DNA of 64,000 nt, from the NCBI RefSeq assembly GCF_013114595.1, contig NZ_VTXE01000023.1, positions 1 through 64,000 on the forward strand. The letters are read 5' to 3'. This stretch comes from Vibrio sp. 99-8-1. GTDB lineage: Bacteria; Pseudomonadota; Gammaproteobacteria; Enterobacterales; Vibrionaceae. This document shows positions 37,103-46,289 of the stretch, in pieces. Position numbers and translations under genes: made by a program. The notes under the pieces are model-generated. The model did no database searches. It worked only from the letters and a program-made list of their open reading frames with translations, and had not been told where the DNA came from. Numbering within the stretch: position 1 is the stretch's first letter; the number at the start of each line of letters is the position of its first letter.

Positions 37103-37156
37103 CAATAACTTATCTGAAAACAATAACTTATCTGAAAACAATAACTTATCTAAAAA
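37103..37156 (+). repeat. 18-base tandem repeat, three copies
   Basis: Three consecutive units of CAATAACTTATCTGAAAA are present: the first two are identical and the third differs at one base. They lie between the fldB stop and the terminator shared with brnQ. The unit is AT-rich with no dyad. Nothing suggests coding function. Confidence 0.9.
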
Positions 37157-37160
37157 CAAT

Positions 37161-37186
37161 AAAGGGAAGGCAATCGCCTTCCCTTT
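37161..37186. terminator. Bidirectional terminator of fldB and brnQ
   Basis: AAAGGGAAGGC and GCCTTCCCTTT form a perfect stem with a 4-base loop. On the minus strand it is followed by ATTGTTTTT and on the plus strand by a weak AAG, so it serves brnQ best. Confidence 0.85.
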
Positions 37187-37207
37187 AAGATATTTATCCA
37201 AGCAAAA

Positions 37208-38521
37208 TTACGCGGTTTCTTCTGTTAATGCCTGCTGACGCTTGCCACCAATAAATAACATCGCTACCAAAGTGATGGCTGTCGGCAATAACCATCCCAT
37301 GCCATAGTCAAACAATGGGATAAAGTTCAATGCAGAAACATCAACGCCGGCAACTTTAATCGCATCAATTAGAGCAAACAGCAACGAGACTAAAATCACT
37401 GTACGGTATGCCAATTGACGGTTTGGCAGTAAGTTACGGAAGAAGGTTAACGCCACCAATGCAATCGCGATTGGATATAGCAAGAATAGAACAGGAACAG
37501 AAAGGCTGATCAACTGAGATAACCCTACATTTGCCACTAACGTACAAGCCAGACCAACAATAATCACCCAAGCTTTATAAGGCACTTTACATAGAGAACT
37601 AAAGAAGTCTGAACAAGCCGATATTAGGCCAATCGCTGTTGTTAAACATGCCAAAAGCACAATGCTAGATAGGACAAACTGACCAGAAGCACCAAACAGT
37701 GATTGAACATATTCACTTAAGATCACACCGCCATTGTCAGCATTAACAGATACACCACCACTTGTAGCCCCCAAGTAGAACAGCGAAATATAGATAAATG
37801 CTAATCCACTTGCGGCAACAACACCTGCAATGATCAAATATTTAGTAATGGCGGTTTTTTCTGTAATACCTTTGCCTTTAAGCGCATCAACTATCAACAT
37901 ACCAAACATCAGCGAAGCAAAGGTATCCATTGTGTTATAGCCTTCTAGGAAACCTTTCACTAACGGTTGGGCAATGTAATCACCTTGAGGTGCCATAATA
38001 TCTCCTTGCGGATCAAGGAATACACTGACGGCAAGAACAACCAAACAGATAAATAGAACGGGTGTTAGGAGTTTACCAATAACATCAATCAGCTTACCTT
38101 GAGACCAAGCAAAGAACATCGCGACAGCAAAAAAGACAATAGAGAAAATGGTAAGGTCCATTTGCGCGGCATCAATAATAAATGGTTTTACGGCCATTTC
38201 GTACGCAACCAGCCCAGTTCGTGGCGCCGCAAAAGCAGGACCAATGATGATAAACATCAATAACGCCATGATAGTCGACGCTTTTTGAGGAAGATCTTGA
38301 GTCAGTTTTTCCCACGTACCACCAGCAACAGCAATGGCAACAATAGTAATAAGAGGCAAGCCAACTGCTGTAACCAAGAATCCAAACATAGCAGGTAATG
38401 AGTTCTCTCCTGCTAACTGACCCGCGAGTGGTGGAAAAATAATATTCCCCGCTCCTAAGAAAAATGCGAATAGCATAAAACCTACTGCTATTATGTCAGT
38501 TACTTTTAACGTCTGACTCAT
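37208..38521 (-). CDS. brnQ: Branched-chain amino acid transport system II carrier protein
   Basis: BrnQ is an LIVCS-family Na+-coupled importer of leucine, isoleucine and valine in the inner membrane. The protein has 437 residues with about 12 hydrophobic segments and the family start VGFMLFAFFLGAGNIIFPP. It is monocistronic and convergent with fldB. About 290 bases separate it from the divergent trmN; I see no clear Lrp or T-box element there. Confidence 0.93.
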   Translation of the reverse strand: MSQTLKVTDIIAVGFMLFAFFLGAGNIIFPPLAGQLAGENSLPAMFGFLVTAVGLPLITIVAIAVAGGTWEKLTQDLPQKASTIMALLMFIIIGPAFAAPRTGLVAYEMAVKPFIIDAAQMDLTIFSIVFFAVAMFFAWSQGKLIDVIGKLLTPVLFICLVVLAVSVFLDPQGDIMAPQGDYIAQPLVKGFLEGYNTMDTFASLMFGMLIVDALKGKGITEKTAITKYLIIAGVVAASGLAFIYISLFYLGATSGGVSVNADNGGVILSEYVQSLFGASGQFVLSSIVLLACLTTAIGLISACSDFFSSLCKVPYKAWVIIVGLACTLVANVGLSQLISLSVPVLFLLYPIAIALVALTFFRNLLPNRQLAYRTVILVSLLFALIDAIKVAGVDVSALNFIPLFDYGMGWLLPTAITLVAMLFIGGKRQQALTEETA

Positions 38522-38814
38522 AAATAAATCCTGTGATAATGTGTTACATTTTGAACAGTTGACAGATTATTCAACTAAATTAAGGTGCGTGATAATGACG
38601 AAATAGAGCTGATTGGTCAATAGATAGTCAAAAAACGATATTTAAAACCATTTAACAAGCTGAGTAGCAGTTAATGACGCTATTATTTCTAGCATTAATA
38701 GATGATCATCAACGAAGCTTGGGCAGTTAACACTACAGAATATCAGCGCATTAGTTCAACAGAAGTCGTTATAACAGTTATTAACACTCATCAATTCTAA
38801 AAGAACAGCAGATC

Positions 38815-39534
38815 ATGAGTAACATCAAAAATAAGACCAAAGACTTTAAATTCAAGAAGTTCGACATTATTGGAGGCTTCTCCGGAATGCCTGTAAGCAC
38901 GGATGGCGTGTTGTTGGGGGCATGGGTTGATATAAATCAAGGAGAGTCCATATTAGACATTGGAACAGGCACTGGCTTACTCGCGCTCATGTGCGCGCAA
39001 CGATTTTCGCAAGCAATAATTTCCGCCGTTGAGATCGACAGTGACGCTTTTCAAGCAGCCAAAAACAATTTCTCTCGTTCAATTTGGTGCTCCCGGCTCT
39101 CACTTTATCAACAAGATATTCTTCTTTGGAGCAGCAAAAGAACCTTTGATTGTATTGTCTGCAACCCTCCCTATTTCAATTCAGGTGAGCAGTCTAAGTC
39201 TCAGCAACGAGCAAAAGCCCGTCATACAGACACCCTTACTCATCAGCAACTATTAATAAGATGCAAGGTTCTGCTCTCAAACAACGGAACAGCCAGCTTT
39301 ATCCTTCCTACTGAAGAAGCAGAAAACATGATTGCAATGGCAATATCTAGCGGCTGGCAGATAAAAAGAGTTTGTCGAGTACAAACAAGCCCAAATAAGC
39401 CAGTAACACGACTCTTATTTGAACTGAGTAAACAGAAGTGCCAACGCATAGATTCCGAGTTAATTATTCAAAATTCAGGGGATTACAGCAGTGACTTTAT
39501 CGCATTAACAAAAGAGTTCTATTTAAAGATGTAG
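38815..39534 (+). CDS. trmN: tRNA1(Val) (adenine(37)-N6)-methyltransferase
   Basis: This enzyme (YfiC, TrmN6) methylates N6 of A37 in tRNA1-Val with SAM. The 239-residue protein has SAM motif I ILDIGTGTGLLAL (about 44-56) and the N6-adenine NPPY motif in CNPPYFNSGEQS (about 118). Its place next to srmB is conserved with E. coli, though there the two genes are divergent. Confidence 0.93.
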   Translation: MSNIKNKTKDFKFKKFDIIGGFSGMPVSTDGVLLGAWVDINQGESILDIGTGTGLLALMCAQRFSQAIISAVEIDSDAFQAAKNNFSRSIWCSRLSLYQQDILLWSSKRTFDCIVCNPPYFNSGEQSKSQQRAKARHTDTLTHQQLLIRCKVLLSNNGTASFILPTEEAENMIAMAISSGWQIKRVCRVQTSPNKPVTRLLFELSKQKCQRIDSELIIQNSGDYSSDFIALTKEFYLKM

Positions 39535-39600
39535 AATTATCTTTTGATCAACTATAATGCGCGACCAAACTGTTAATTACCCGCTTGTGGAGATCCTATT

Positions 39601-40851
39601 GTGGTCAGAAAATTTTCCGAACTAGACCTAGATCCAAACCTTTTAGCTGCAATAGAAGAGATGGGTTATGAACGCCCTACTCAAGTGCAGGCAGAGGCGA
39701 TCCCTCAGGCTCTCGAAGGTAAAGATATTCTTGCCTCTGCGCCAACTGGCACAGGTAAAACCGCCGCTTTTGTCTTGCCGGCCTTGCAGTATTTACAAGA
39801 CTTTCCACGTAGAAAAGCTGGCCCTGCTCGTGTATTAGTATTAACCCCAACGCGTGAACTCGCTATGCAAGTGGCTGACCAAGCTAGAGAGCTTGCGAAA
39901 CACACCAACTTGAAGATCTTCACCATCACTGGTGGTGTTATGTATCAAGACCATGCGGATATTTTAGCGACAACTCAAGATATTGTGGTGGCAACACCTG
40001 GGCGTCTAATGGAATATATTGAAGCCGAGCGCTTTGATTGTCGAGCCATTGAATGGTTGGTGCTGGATGAAGCCGATCGTATGTTAGATATGGGCTTTGG
40101 TCCTGTCGTCGATCGTTTATCGGGTGAGTGTCGCTGGCGTAAGCAGACCATGCTCTACTCTGCCACATTGGAAGGGAGAGGGGTTGAAGGCTTTACCGCA
40201 GACCTACTTAACGAACCTGCCGAAATCACCGCAGAACCTTCTCGCCGCGAACGAAAAAAAATCACTCAGTGGTACCACAGAGCAGATACGCTGACTCATA
40301 AAGTTGAGCTGTTAAAACATATATTGACCGAAGAAGCAGAACGCTCCATCGTGTTTATTAAAACACGTGAACGTTTAGGAGAACTTCGCGATCAATTAGA
40401 AAGTGCACAAATTCCTTGTAGCTGGATTCAGGGAGAGATGCCTCAAGATCGTCGTAATAATGCTATTCGTCGTTTTAGAGATGGTGAAGTCAACGTATTG
40501 CTAGCAACGGATGTAGCAGCAAGAGGGATAGACCTTCCTGACGTGAGTCACGTCATCAACTATGATATGCCTCGCACTGCCGACGTTTATCTGCACCGTA
40601 TTGGCCGAACGGCTCGCGCTGGGAAAAAAGGTAATGCGGTTGCTCTAGTAGAAGCTCATGATCAAGCCATGCTAGAAAGAGTCGCTCGATACACCAAAGA
40701 AGAGATCAAAGAACGCTTTGTCAAAGGCATGCGACCAACACACAAAAAACCGAGTGTGACAAAGAAAAAGAAAAAAACCAAAGAGAGCGCGAAAAAGAAA
40801 TCATCTACTAAGAAAACGTCGGTGAAGAAGAAAAGCAGCAAGAAAAAGTAG
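39601..40851 (+). CDS. srmB: DEAD-box ATP-dependent RNA helicase SrmB
   Basis: SrmB helps assemble early 50S particles. The helicase core has Q motif RPTQVQAEAIP, Walker A APTGTGKTAA, DEAD (VLDEADRML), SAT (LYSATLEG) and HRIGRTARAG. The match to E. coli SrmB is close through residue about 370, including RRERKKITQWYHRAD. The last 35 residues are a low-complexity Lys/Ser/Thr tail. The start is GTG, eight bases after GGAG. It lies 66 bases after trmN and is followed by a terminator. Confidence 0.94.
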   Translation: MVRKFSELDLDPNLLAAIEEMGYERPTQVQAEAIPQALEGKDILASAPTGTGKTAAFVLPALQYLQDFPRRKAGPARVLVLTPTRELAMQVADQARELAKHTNLKIFTITGGVMYQDHADILATTQDIVVATPGRLMEYIEAERFDCRAIEWLVLDEADRMLDMGFGPVVDRLSGECRWRKQTMLYSATLEGRGVEGFTADLLNEPAEITAEPSRRERKKITQWYHRADTLTHKVELLKHILTEEAERSIVFIKTRERLGELRDQLESAQIPCSWIQGEMPQDRRNNAIRRFRDGEVNVLLATDVAARGIDLPDVSHVINYDMPRTADVYLHRIGRTARAGKKGNAVALVEAHDQAMLERVARYTKEEIKERFVKGMRPTHKKPSVTKKKKKTKESAKKKSSTKKTSVKKKSSKKK

Positions 40852-40865
40852 CTCTGAACTAACCT

Positions 40866-40894
40866 AAAAAAACCGCTTAATAAGCGGTTTTTTT
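40866..40894 (+). terminator. srmB intrinsic terminator
   Basis: AAAAAACCGCTTA pairs with TAAGCGGTTTTTTT across a short loop, 14 bases past the srmB stop. It is A- and T-flanked, so it may work on both strands. Confidence 0.92.
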
Positions 40895-40988
40895 GTATCT
40901 AAATCAAACGAACTGCTACTTATGCAATTCAGCATCGATAGCAGCTCAGCGATAAGAATATGAGTAGAACTGAACCAGATTCCGGTCG

Positions 40989-41765
40989 CTATGACTGTTC
41001 GTCTCGTTTAAAGACCAACTCAGTCGCTGTAGATTCACTCTCAGCGAAGTAATAACCTGCCACTGTAAACTTCGTCAGCTCTTCGATGGAGTTAACTTGG
41101 TTATCAATGATATAGCGAGCCATCATCCCTCTCGCCTTTTTAGCAAAGAAGCTAATCACTTTATATTGACCATTTTTGCAATCTTTAAACACAGGAGTAA
41201 CGATTGAGCCATCTAGTCTCTTTTTCTGTACCGATTTAAAATACTCATTAGACGCTAGATTGACTAAAATATTGTCACCCTGATCTGCCATCGCTTGGTT
41301 GAGTTTATCCGTTATTACATCACCCCAAAATTGATAGAGGTTACTTCCTCTTGGATTCGCTAGCTTACACCCCATTTCCAATCGATACGGTTGCATAAGG
41401 TCAAGTGGTCGTAATACGCCATACAAACCAGATAACATTCTCAAATGAGATTGTGCATATTCGAAATCCGATTCCGTCATGGTCTCAGCGGCTAATCCAG
41501 TATATACATCCCCTTTAAAGGCCAATATAGCGGGACGAGCATTGTCCAAAGTAAACTCTTCATTCCACTGCTGGAAACGCGCCACATTCAAACCGGCTAT
41601 TTTGTCGCTCACCTTCATTAGATTGGCGACATCAGCAGGTGTCATTTTACGACACTCAGCAATCAACTCTTTTGAGTGTTCCGTTAACTCGGGTAAGGTG
41701 TGCCTCTTTGTCACCAAAGGTGACTCATAATCTAAAGTTTTCGCGGGTGAAACAACGATAAGCAT
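40989..41765 (-). CDS. yaaA: Peroxide stress protein YaaA
   Basis: YaaA is a DUF328-family DNA-binding protein that lowers intracellular free iron and DNA damage during hydrogen peroxide stress in E. coli, where OxyR controls it. The start [16 protein letters not shown], seven bases after AGGAAG, gives 258 residues, identical in length to E. coli. Conserved blocks [21 protein letters not shown] and [11 protein letters not shown] are intact. It lies downstream of the AGCS symporter gene, past a terminator. I did not find an OxyR site. Confidence 0.93.
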   Translation of the reverse strand: MLIVVSPAKTLDYESPLVTKRHTLPELTEHSKELIAECRKMTPADVANLMKVSDKIAGLNVARFQQWNEEFTLDNARPAILAFKGDVYTGLAAETMTESDFEYAQSHLRMLSGLYGVLRPLDLMQPYRLEMGCKLANPRGSNLYQFWGDVITDKLNQAMADQGDNILVNLASNEYFKSVQKKRLDGSIVTPVFKDCKNGQYKVISFFAKKARGMMARYIIDNQVNSIEELTKFTVAGYYFAESESTATELVFKRDEQS

Positions 41766-41810
41766 GGTGAACTTCCTGACTGGTTTTGTAATTATGCTCC
41801 CTAGCATAGT

Positions 41811-41843
41811 AAAAAAGCCACGCTGAGTCAGCATGGCTTTTTC
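41811..41843 (-). terminator. AGCS symporter terminator
   Basis: On the minus strand AAAAAGCCATGCTGA pairs with TCAGCGTGGCTTTTTT with a minimal loop, starting about 30 bases past the symporter stop. Confidence 0.9.
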
Positions 41844-41874
41844 TATTTATTTGATAGGGATTATCAATTACGCA

Positions 41875-43308
41875 TTAAGATTCTTTCTTGTTGCCATCCC
41901 AAATACCTTCTTCCAACTGTGATTTCAGCTCTGGAAACTCATTTGAATCAAAGGTTGGAACCTTACCCTCAGCCAACTGACGGTTATAATCTTTTGCCAG
42001 TTTTATCACTATGCCAGAGAGCAGAATAATCGCCACCAAGTTCACTATCGCCATCAATCCCATTGACACATCCGCCAGCGACCAGATAACAGGAAGTGAA
42101 CCGATCGAACCAAACATGACCATTCCTAATACAATCACACGGAAGATCTTTAGACCACCTTTGTGGTTATGCTCTAAGAAAATCAGGTTAGTTTCTGCAT
42201 ACGAGTAGTTAGCGATAATTGACGTAAATGCGAAGAAGAAAATCGCTACCGCTACAAAGATAGAGCCCCAATCACCCACTTGTGAACTTAATGCACGTTG
42301 CGTTAACTCGATACCTGTCACTTCACCGTGAGGAACGTACTCACCAGAAACAAGAATGATCGCAACCGTTGCCGTACAGATAACCATGGTATCCATAAAC
42401 ACCCCTAGCATCTGTACATAACCTTGAGAAGCTGGGTGAGGAGGATATGGTGTCGCTGATGCAGCGGCGTTAGGTGCCGAACCCATACCCGCTTCGTTTG
42501 AGAACAAACCACGTTTAATACCATTAATCATTGCTTGAGCAATGGCATAACCTAGTCCACCTGCTGCAGCTTCTTGAAAACCAAATGCACTTTTGAAAAT
42601 GAGAGCAAAAGCACCTGGCACTTTATCAAGGTTCATCGCTACAACAAACAGTGCTAATGCCAAGTAGAATAGCGCCATAACAGGAACGATAAGCTCTGCT
42701 GTTTTTGCAATGGTTCTAATTCCACCAAATATAACAACCGCTGAGATCGCTACGATGCCGATACCAACATAAAGCGGTTCCCAACCAAATGCCGTTTTCA
42801 TTGCACCCGCGATGGAGTTTGCTTGCACAGCATTAAAGACCAGACCGAATGCAATAATTAGGAAGATCGAGAACAGCACTCCCATCCAACGCATTCCAAG
42901 CCCTTTCTCCATATAATATGCAGGGCCACCACGATAATTTCCATCATCATCTTTGGTTTTATATAACTGAGCTAAGGTACTCTCCGCAAAAGACGTTGCC
43001 ATACCCAACATAGCAATGAGCCACATCCAGAATATTGCACCGGGTCCACCAGCTGTTAATGCAACAGCAACACCCGCCATATTTCCGGTACCAACACGGG
43101 CAGCCAAGCTAGTACAAAGAGCTTGAAAAGATGAGATACCTGACTTATCCGCTTTACGACTATTTTTAAGAACGCTAAACATGTGGCCAAAGTGGCGAAT
43201 TTGGATAAAACCCAAACGGATAGTGAAGTAAATCCCTACTCCAACTAAAAGGTATACAAGAATAGATCCCCACAGGAGATCGTTCATTAAGTTAATTATG
43301 TCTGTCAT
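41875..43308 (-). CDS. Alanine/glycine:cation symporter (AGCS family)
   Basis: This is a 477-residue inner-membrane protein of the AgcS/AlsT/DagA type that imports alanine or glycine with Na+. About 10-11 hydrophobic segments are present. Family signatures include TSLAARVGTGNMAGVAVAL (about 65-84), the GGPGAIFWMW stretch and GIKRGLFSNEAGMGSAPNAA (about 265). It is monocistronic. The exact amino-acid preference is not readable. Confidence 0.9.
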   Translation of the reverse strand: MTDIINLMNDLLWGSILVYLLVGVGIYFTIRLGFIQIRHFGHMFSVLKNSRKADKSGISSFQALCTSLAARVGTGNMAGVAVALTAGGPGAIFWMWLIAMLGMATSFAESTLAQLYKTKDDDGNYRGGPAYYMEKGLGMRWMGVLFSIFLIIAFGLVFNAVQANSIAGAMKTAFGWEPLYVGIGIVAISAVVIFGGIRTIAKTAELIVPVMALFYLALALFVVAMNLDKVPGAFALIFKSAFGFQEAAAGGLGYAIAQAMINGIKRGLFSNEAGMGSAPNAAASATPYPPHPASQGYVQMLGVFMDTMVICTATVAIILVSGEYVPHGEVTGIELTQRALSSQVGDWGSIFVAVAIFFFAFTSIIANYSYAETNLIFLEHNHKGGLKIFRVIVLGMVMFGSIGSLPVIWSLADVSMGLMAIVNLVAIILLSGIVIKLAKDYNRQLAEGKVPTFDSNEFPELKSQLEEGIWDGNKKES

Positions 43309-44051
43309 ATGAGCCTCTTGTTAAATTAAGCGACAATCGTCTATCGCTTATAAGAATTAAGCCACATTGGTTGGTATTATTTAAGGAAACCCGTTTATCT
43401 TGATGTGACTTAATGGATTGCAACGATCAATCACCAAGTGAAGAAAAAACTAGTTGCATATCTTTATATCTGTTGACCGCAGGATAATGCAGCTCATGAG
43501 CAGAAAAATCAATACCAAACAAGTTGCTTAGCAAAGTGTTTTTTACTTCATTAACACAATAATTTAACAATATACCCCACATTATTTTCTAAAAATTTCT
43601 ACAACTATTCATTAACGAACCGCAGCGGTTTAAAGTAAAAAGCACCAACGATTAACCCTAGCTCAATTTGCAATAAGCTCCTTTTGTTAAAGGAGTATTG
43701 AGGTAAACCACAAAAATCTGAGCAAGCGCATTATCACCCCTCTCAAAAACAGTAAACGGTTAACACCACCAATACCCAATAAATCCACTTGTACAGGTTA
43801 TTAACAACTCAATCACGGCAATAAAAAACTACGCCGCCTTTTCAACTGCGCACTATTTGAGCGATTTATCTTAATAAACTGTGAATTCCGATAAATTTTC
43901 TAATAAAAACTTCATCGAAGAGAAACATTTGCGAAACACATCATAGTTATTCTTACCTCCCTTATGGTACTTAATTGATTACAGTCAGACGAATCTTGAT
44001 AGGAGTTTTGTACGGCTGTCAGCAAATAAAAAACAATAAAGAGAGGTCAAC
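43309..44051. other. Long intergenic region, 743 bases
   Basis: This separates the leftward symporter gene from the DUF3545 gene. It is AT-rich, with short hairpins AACCGC-AG-CGGTT (about 43619) and CTCCTTT-TGTT-AAAGGAG (about 43679-43696). Neither has a T run after it. I find no open frame with a ribosome binding site and no tRNA. It is long enough for an unannotated small RNA, but I cannot define one. Confidence 0.5.
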
Positions 44052-44240
44052 ATGGAAGGCTTTCTACTAGATAACATCATGATGGAGATAGGAAATCACC
44101 AAACTCGTTCAAGCCGAGCAAAACCGGCAAAGCGAAAGTGGCGTGAAATAGAAGCAATAAAAGACCGTCAACGATTACAAAAAGAGCTGATGGATATGGA
44201 TGTCTGCAACGACTACAGTTTAGACGATATAGACTTATAA
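44052..44240 (+). CDS. DUF3545 family protein
   Basis: This 62-residue soluble protein has the conserved basic core RAKPAKRKWREIEAIKDR followed by QRLQKELMDMD, typical of the DUF3545 family found in Vibrio and relatives. The function is unknown. The basic helix suggests nucleic-acid or ribosome contact, but this is only inference. AGAGAGG lies before the ATG and a strong terminator is close behind. It is a monocistronic unit. Confidence 0.82.
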   Translation: MEGFLLDNIMMEIGNHQTRSSRAKPAKRKWREIEAIKDRQRLQKELMDMDVCNDYSLDDIDL

Positions 44241-44250
44241 CAGATATATA

Positions 44251-44278
44251 AAAACAGGCACCTTGAGGTGCCTGTTTT
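44251..44278 (+). terminator. DUF3545 gene terminator
   Basis: AAAACAGGCACC and GGTGCCTGTTTT form a perfect 12-base stem with a TTGA loop, 10 bases past the stop. Confidence 0.92.
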
Positions 44279-44338
44279 GTCATTTATCGTCTTAAAACAG
44301 TCGCCGAATACTATCTGACAGTCAAACGAACGGTCTAA

Positions 44339-44890
44339 CTATATTACCTCAGCTTCCGTTTGACGTACTCTTTGCGCCAACTGTTTATATTGATCAGCGA
44401 TGGTCTCTCCGAATACAGGATCATCTTCACTGTGATCCCATAGCTTCTCTACTTGCTGCCAATCTTCCGTGGTAAATGTTTGCTTAATCAACGGCAATAT
44501 CTCTTTCTCTTCGAGATCCAAATGTTCGCGCTGAGCCACAATAAACGACTGTAACTTCTCAGCGAAAATCTCTAATGGAACAACAGCATCTTGAAGAATC
44601 ATCTCTACAGTCAGTAAAAACTCGCTGGTATCCTGAGACAGCTTAATATGTTCCGCTTCCAAGTTCTTTATTTGGTTACTTGCTGGATAATGCTCTACAA
44701 AGTATCGATATAGGATGTCTTCTTTTGGGTGGTGAACTTTCTCTGAATGCGAAGATAAATACTCAACTATCTCTTTGATTAGTGTGAAGTTTACAGCTTC
44801 TTCAGCATTGATACTGTGACACTTTTTTTTCAAGATCGCTAAAAGACGTACCATATAACCATGCTCACGATGGATCTGCTCTAACATCAT
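44339..44890 (-). CDS. Hemerythrin HHE cation-binding domain protein
   Basis: This 183-residue four-helix protein has candidate diiron ligands. They are His in HREHGYMVRLL, His and Glu in HSEKVHHPKEDILY (about 55-68), a His in LEAEHIKLSQ (about 85), and His/Glu in REHLDLEEKEIL (about 125-138). Such proteins bind O2 or act in redox and nitrosative stress; which one cannot be read here. I start at the first of two adjacent ATGs, six bases after GGAG; a GTG just before is less well spaced. The terminator, if any, is not obvious. Confidence 0.83.
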   Translation of the reverse strand: MMLEQIHREHGYMVRLLAILKKKCHSINAEEAVNFTLIKEIVEYLSSHSEKVHHPKEDILYRYFVEHYPASNQIKNLEAEHIKLSQDTSEFLLTVEMILQDAVVPLEIFAEKLQSFIVAQREHLDLEEKEILPLIKQTFTTEDWQQVEKLWDHSEDDPVFGETIADQYKQLAQRVRQTEAEVI

Positions 44891-45253
44891 CACTTACTCC
44901 TTATTTCCCTATAATTAAACTCTTCAGCTCTCCCAACGAATTGTTGAGGACGTATTAATTCTCTTAACTGTTATGTCAGATAAAATGATGAACGATAAAG
45001 CAAGGAAATATGGAGGTGCCCTCCAAGTGATCAATAACAACCGAAACTAACAAGAGCTTGCGCAATCGAACCCACTTTAACCATGCTTCACTCATGGTTA
45101 ATTCGACTTAGTAGTATATCCAAATACCATCAAGCCGCTTATTTAGCGAGAATTTATTGGCTTCTATCGAGGCACCGATTTGAAGCCACTTTGCTATAAC
45201 TGTAGTGCATAAAAAGCGGAATAACCACATATTGACTACGGTTAAATGATCAG
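44891..45253. other. Intergenic region with two hairpins
   Basis: There is no credible open frame. It contains a 6-base stem, TGGAGG-TGC-CCTCCA (45011-45025), and a perfect 9-base stem, TTAACCATG / CATGGTTAA, with a 7-base loop (45077-45101). The second is followed by ATTCG rather than a T run. Their role is unknown. Confidence 0.5.
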
Positions 45254-45931
45254 CTAATCAAGAGAAGGTTGCCAATTAATGCTATTGGAACCCTGTTTGG
45301 TTAAGATGCGATTGGTTTCGGAGAAGTGACCACAACCTAAAAAACCTCGATGAGCAGATAATGGCGAAGGATGAGGAGCCGTTAACAGGTGATGGCGAGT
45401 TTGATCTATTGCTTTACCTTTTTTTTGTGCGTGTGCCCCCCAAAGTAGAAAGACCACACCAGAACAGCGTTGATTAACTACGTCAATGACACGATCTGTA
45501 AACGTTTCCCAGCCTGTTTTTGCATGAGAGTGCGCCATACCCTGCTCTACCGTTAACACGGTATTCAGTAGCAGGACCCCTTGATCCGCCCAACTTTTTA
45601 AATAGCCATGATCAGGGATTTGAAAGCCATCAATATCACTGGCGAGTTCTTTGTAGATATTGACAAGAGACGGTGGAACCTTCACTTCAGGAAGAACAGA
45701 GAAACAGAGACCATGAGCTTGCTTCGGTCCATGATAAGGATCTTGGCCAATAATGACGACTCTGACATTGGCTAACTCTGTGAATCGAAAAGCATTAAAC
45801 ACATCTTGCTCTGGAGGATAGATGATTTTCCCCTGCTCTCGCTCATTCTCAACATAGCTCAGTGTTTGTTGAAAATAATCTTGCTGCTTCTCATGCTCAA
45901 TCACATCATGCCAAGTAACTTGCTCTACCAT
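45254..45931 (-). CDS. ung: Uracil-DNA glycosylase
   Basis: Ung removes uracil from DNA at the start of base-excision repair. The protein has 225 residues from [10 protein letters not shown], chosen because AGGAG lies seven bases upstream. Family 1 motifs are present: [12 protein letters not shown] with the catalytic Asp (about 61-65), [10 protein letters not shown], and [11 protein letters not shown] near the C-terminus with the DNA-intercalation loop. It is monocistronic. Confidence 0.97.
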   Translation of the reverse strand: MVEQVTWHDVIEHEKQQDYFQQTLSYVENEREQGKIIYPPEQDVFNAFRFTELANVRVVIIGQDPYHGPKQAHGLCFSVLPEVKVPPSLVNIYKELASDIDGFQIPDHGYLKSWADQGVLLLNTVLTVEQGMAHSHAKTGWETFTDRVIDVVNQRCSGVVFLLWGAHAQKKGKAIDQTRHHLLTAPHPSPLSAHRGFLGCGHFSETNRILTKQGSNSINWQPSLD

Positions 45932-46077
45932 ACTCAATCTCCTGTATACGACGGTGAGCATTGTATACTTAAAACAGGCTAATGCAGACTATTGATAACT
46001 AAATCTGTTATTTCATTGGCGACAACAAAAATGCTGCGCCAATGTGTTACTCAACAAGCATAAGGTCAAATATGACA

Positions 46078-46185
46078 CTACTTTGTTCTCTGAGGCGTCC
46101 GAAAATGTCCTCTACCCTGAATATGGCGATTAGGGACCGGGCGGGGATTTATTAAAGTGGTGGTATATAGTGATTTACTACTCAT
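46078..46185 (-). CDS. Possible 35-residue basic peptide, unrecognised
   Basis: A short minus-strand frame starts at an ATG eight bases after AAGAGGA. The product is strongly basic and proline-rich in the middle (LINPRPVPNRHIQGRGHF). There is no hydrophobic segment and no acidic residue at all. It could be a leader peptide, a small nucleic-acid or ribosome-binding peptide, or chance. I do not recognise it. It stands in the 360-base gap between ung and nfo. Confidence 0.35.
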   Translation of the reverse strand: MSSKSLYTTTLINPRPVPNRHIQGRGHFRTPQRTK

Positions 46186-46289
46186 ATTGGCATCCTCTTT
46201 TCATTAGTGAACAGCTCACAATGTGATGTATGAAAGAAAGATGCCAATATTGTTGTTCTGAGTAATTAATCTAGAATAACTCGTTCAAT

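Noticed and set aside
37103-37156. CRISPR or iteron origin
   Set aside because: Only three contiguous 18-base units are present, with no replication gene or spacers.
43309-44051. Defence or prophage cargo in the long gap
   Set aside because: No open frames, no integrase, no att-like duplications, and base composition resembles other intergenic DNA.
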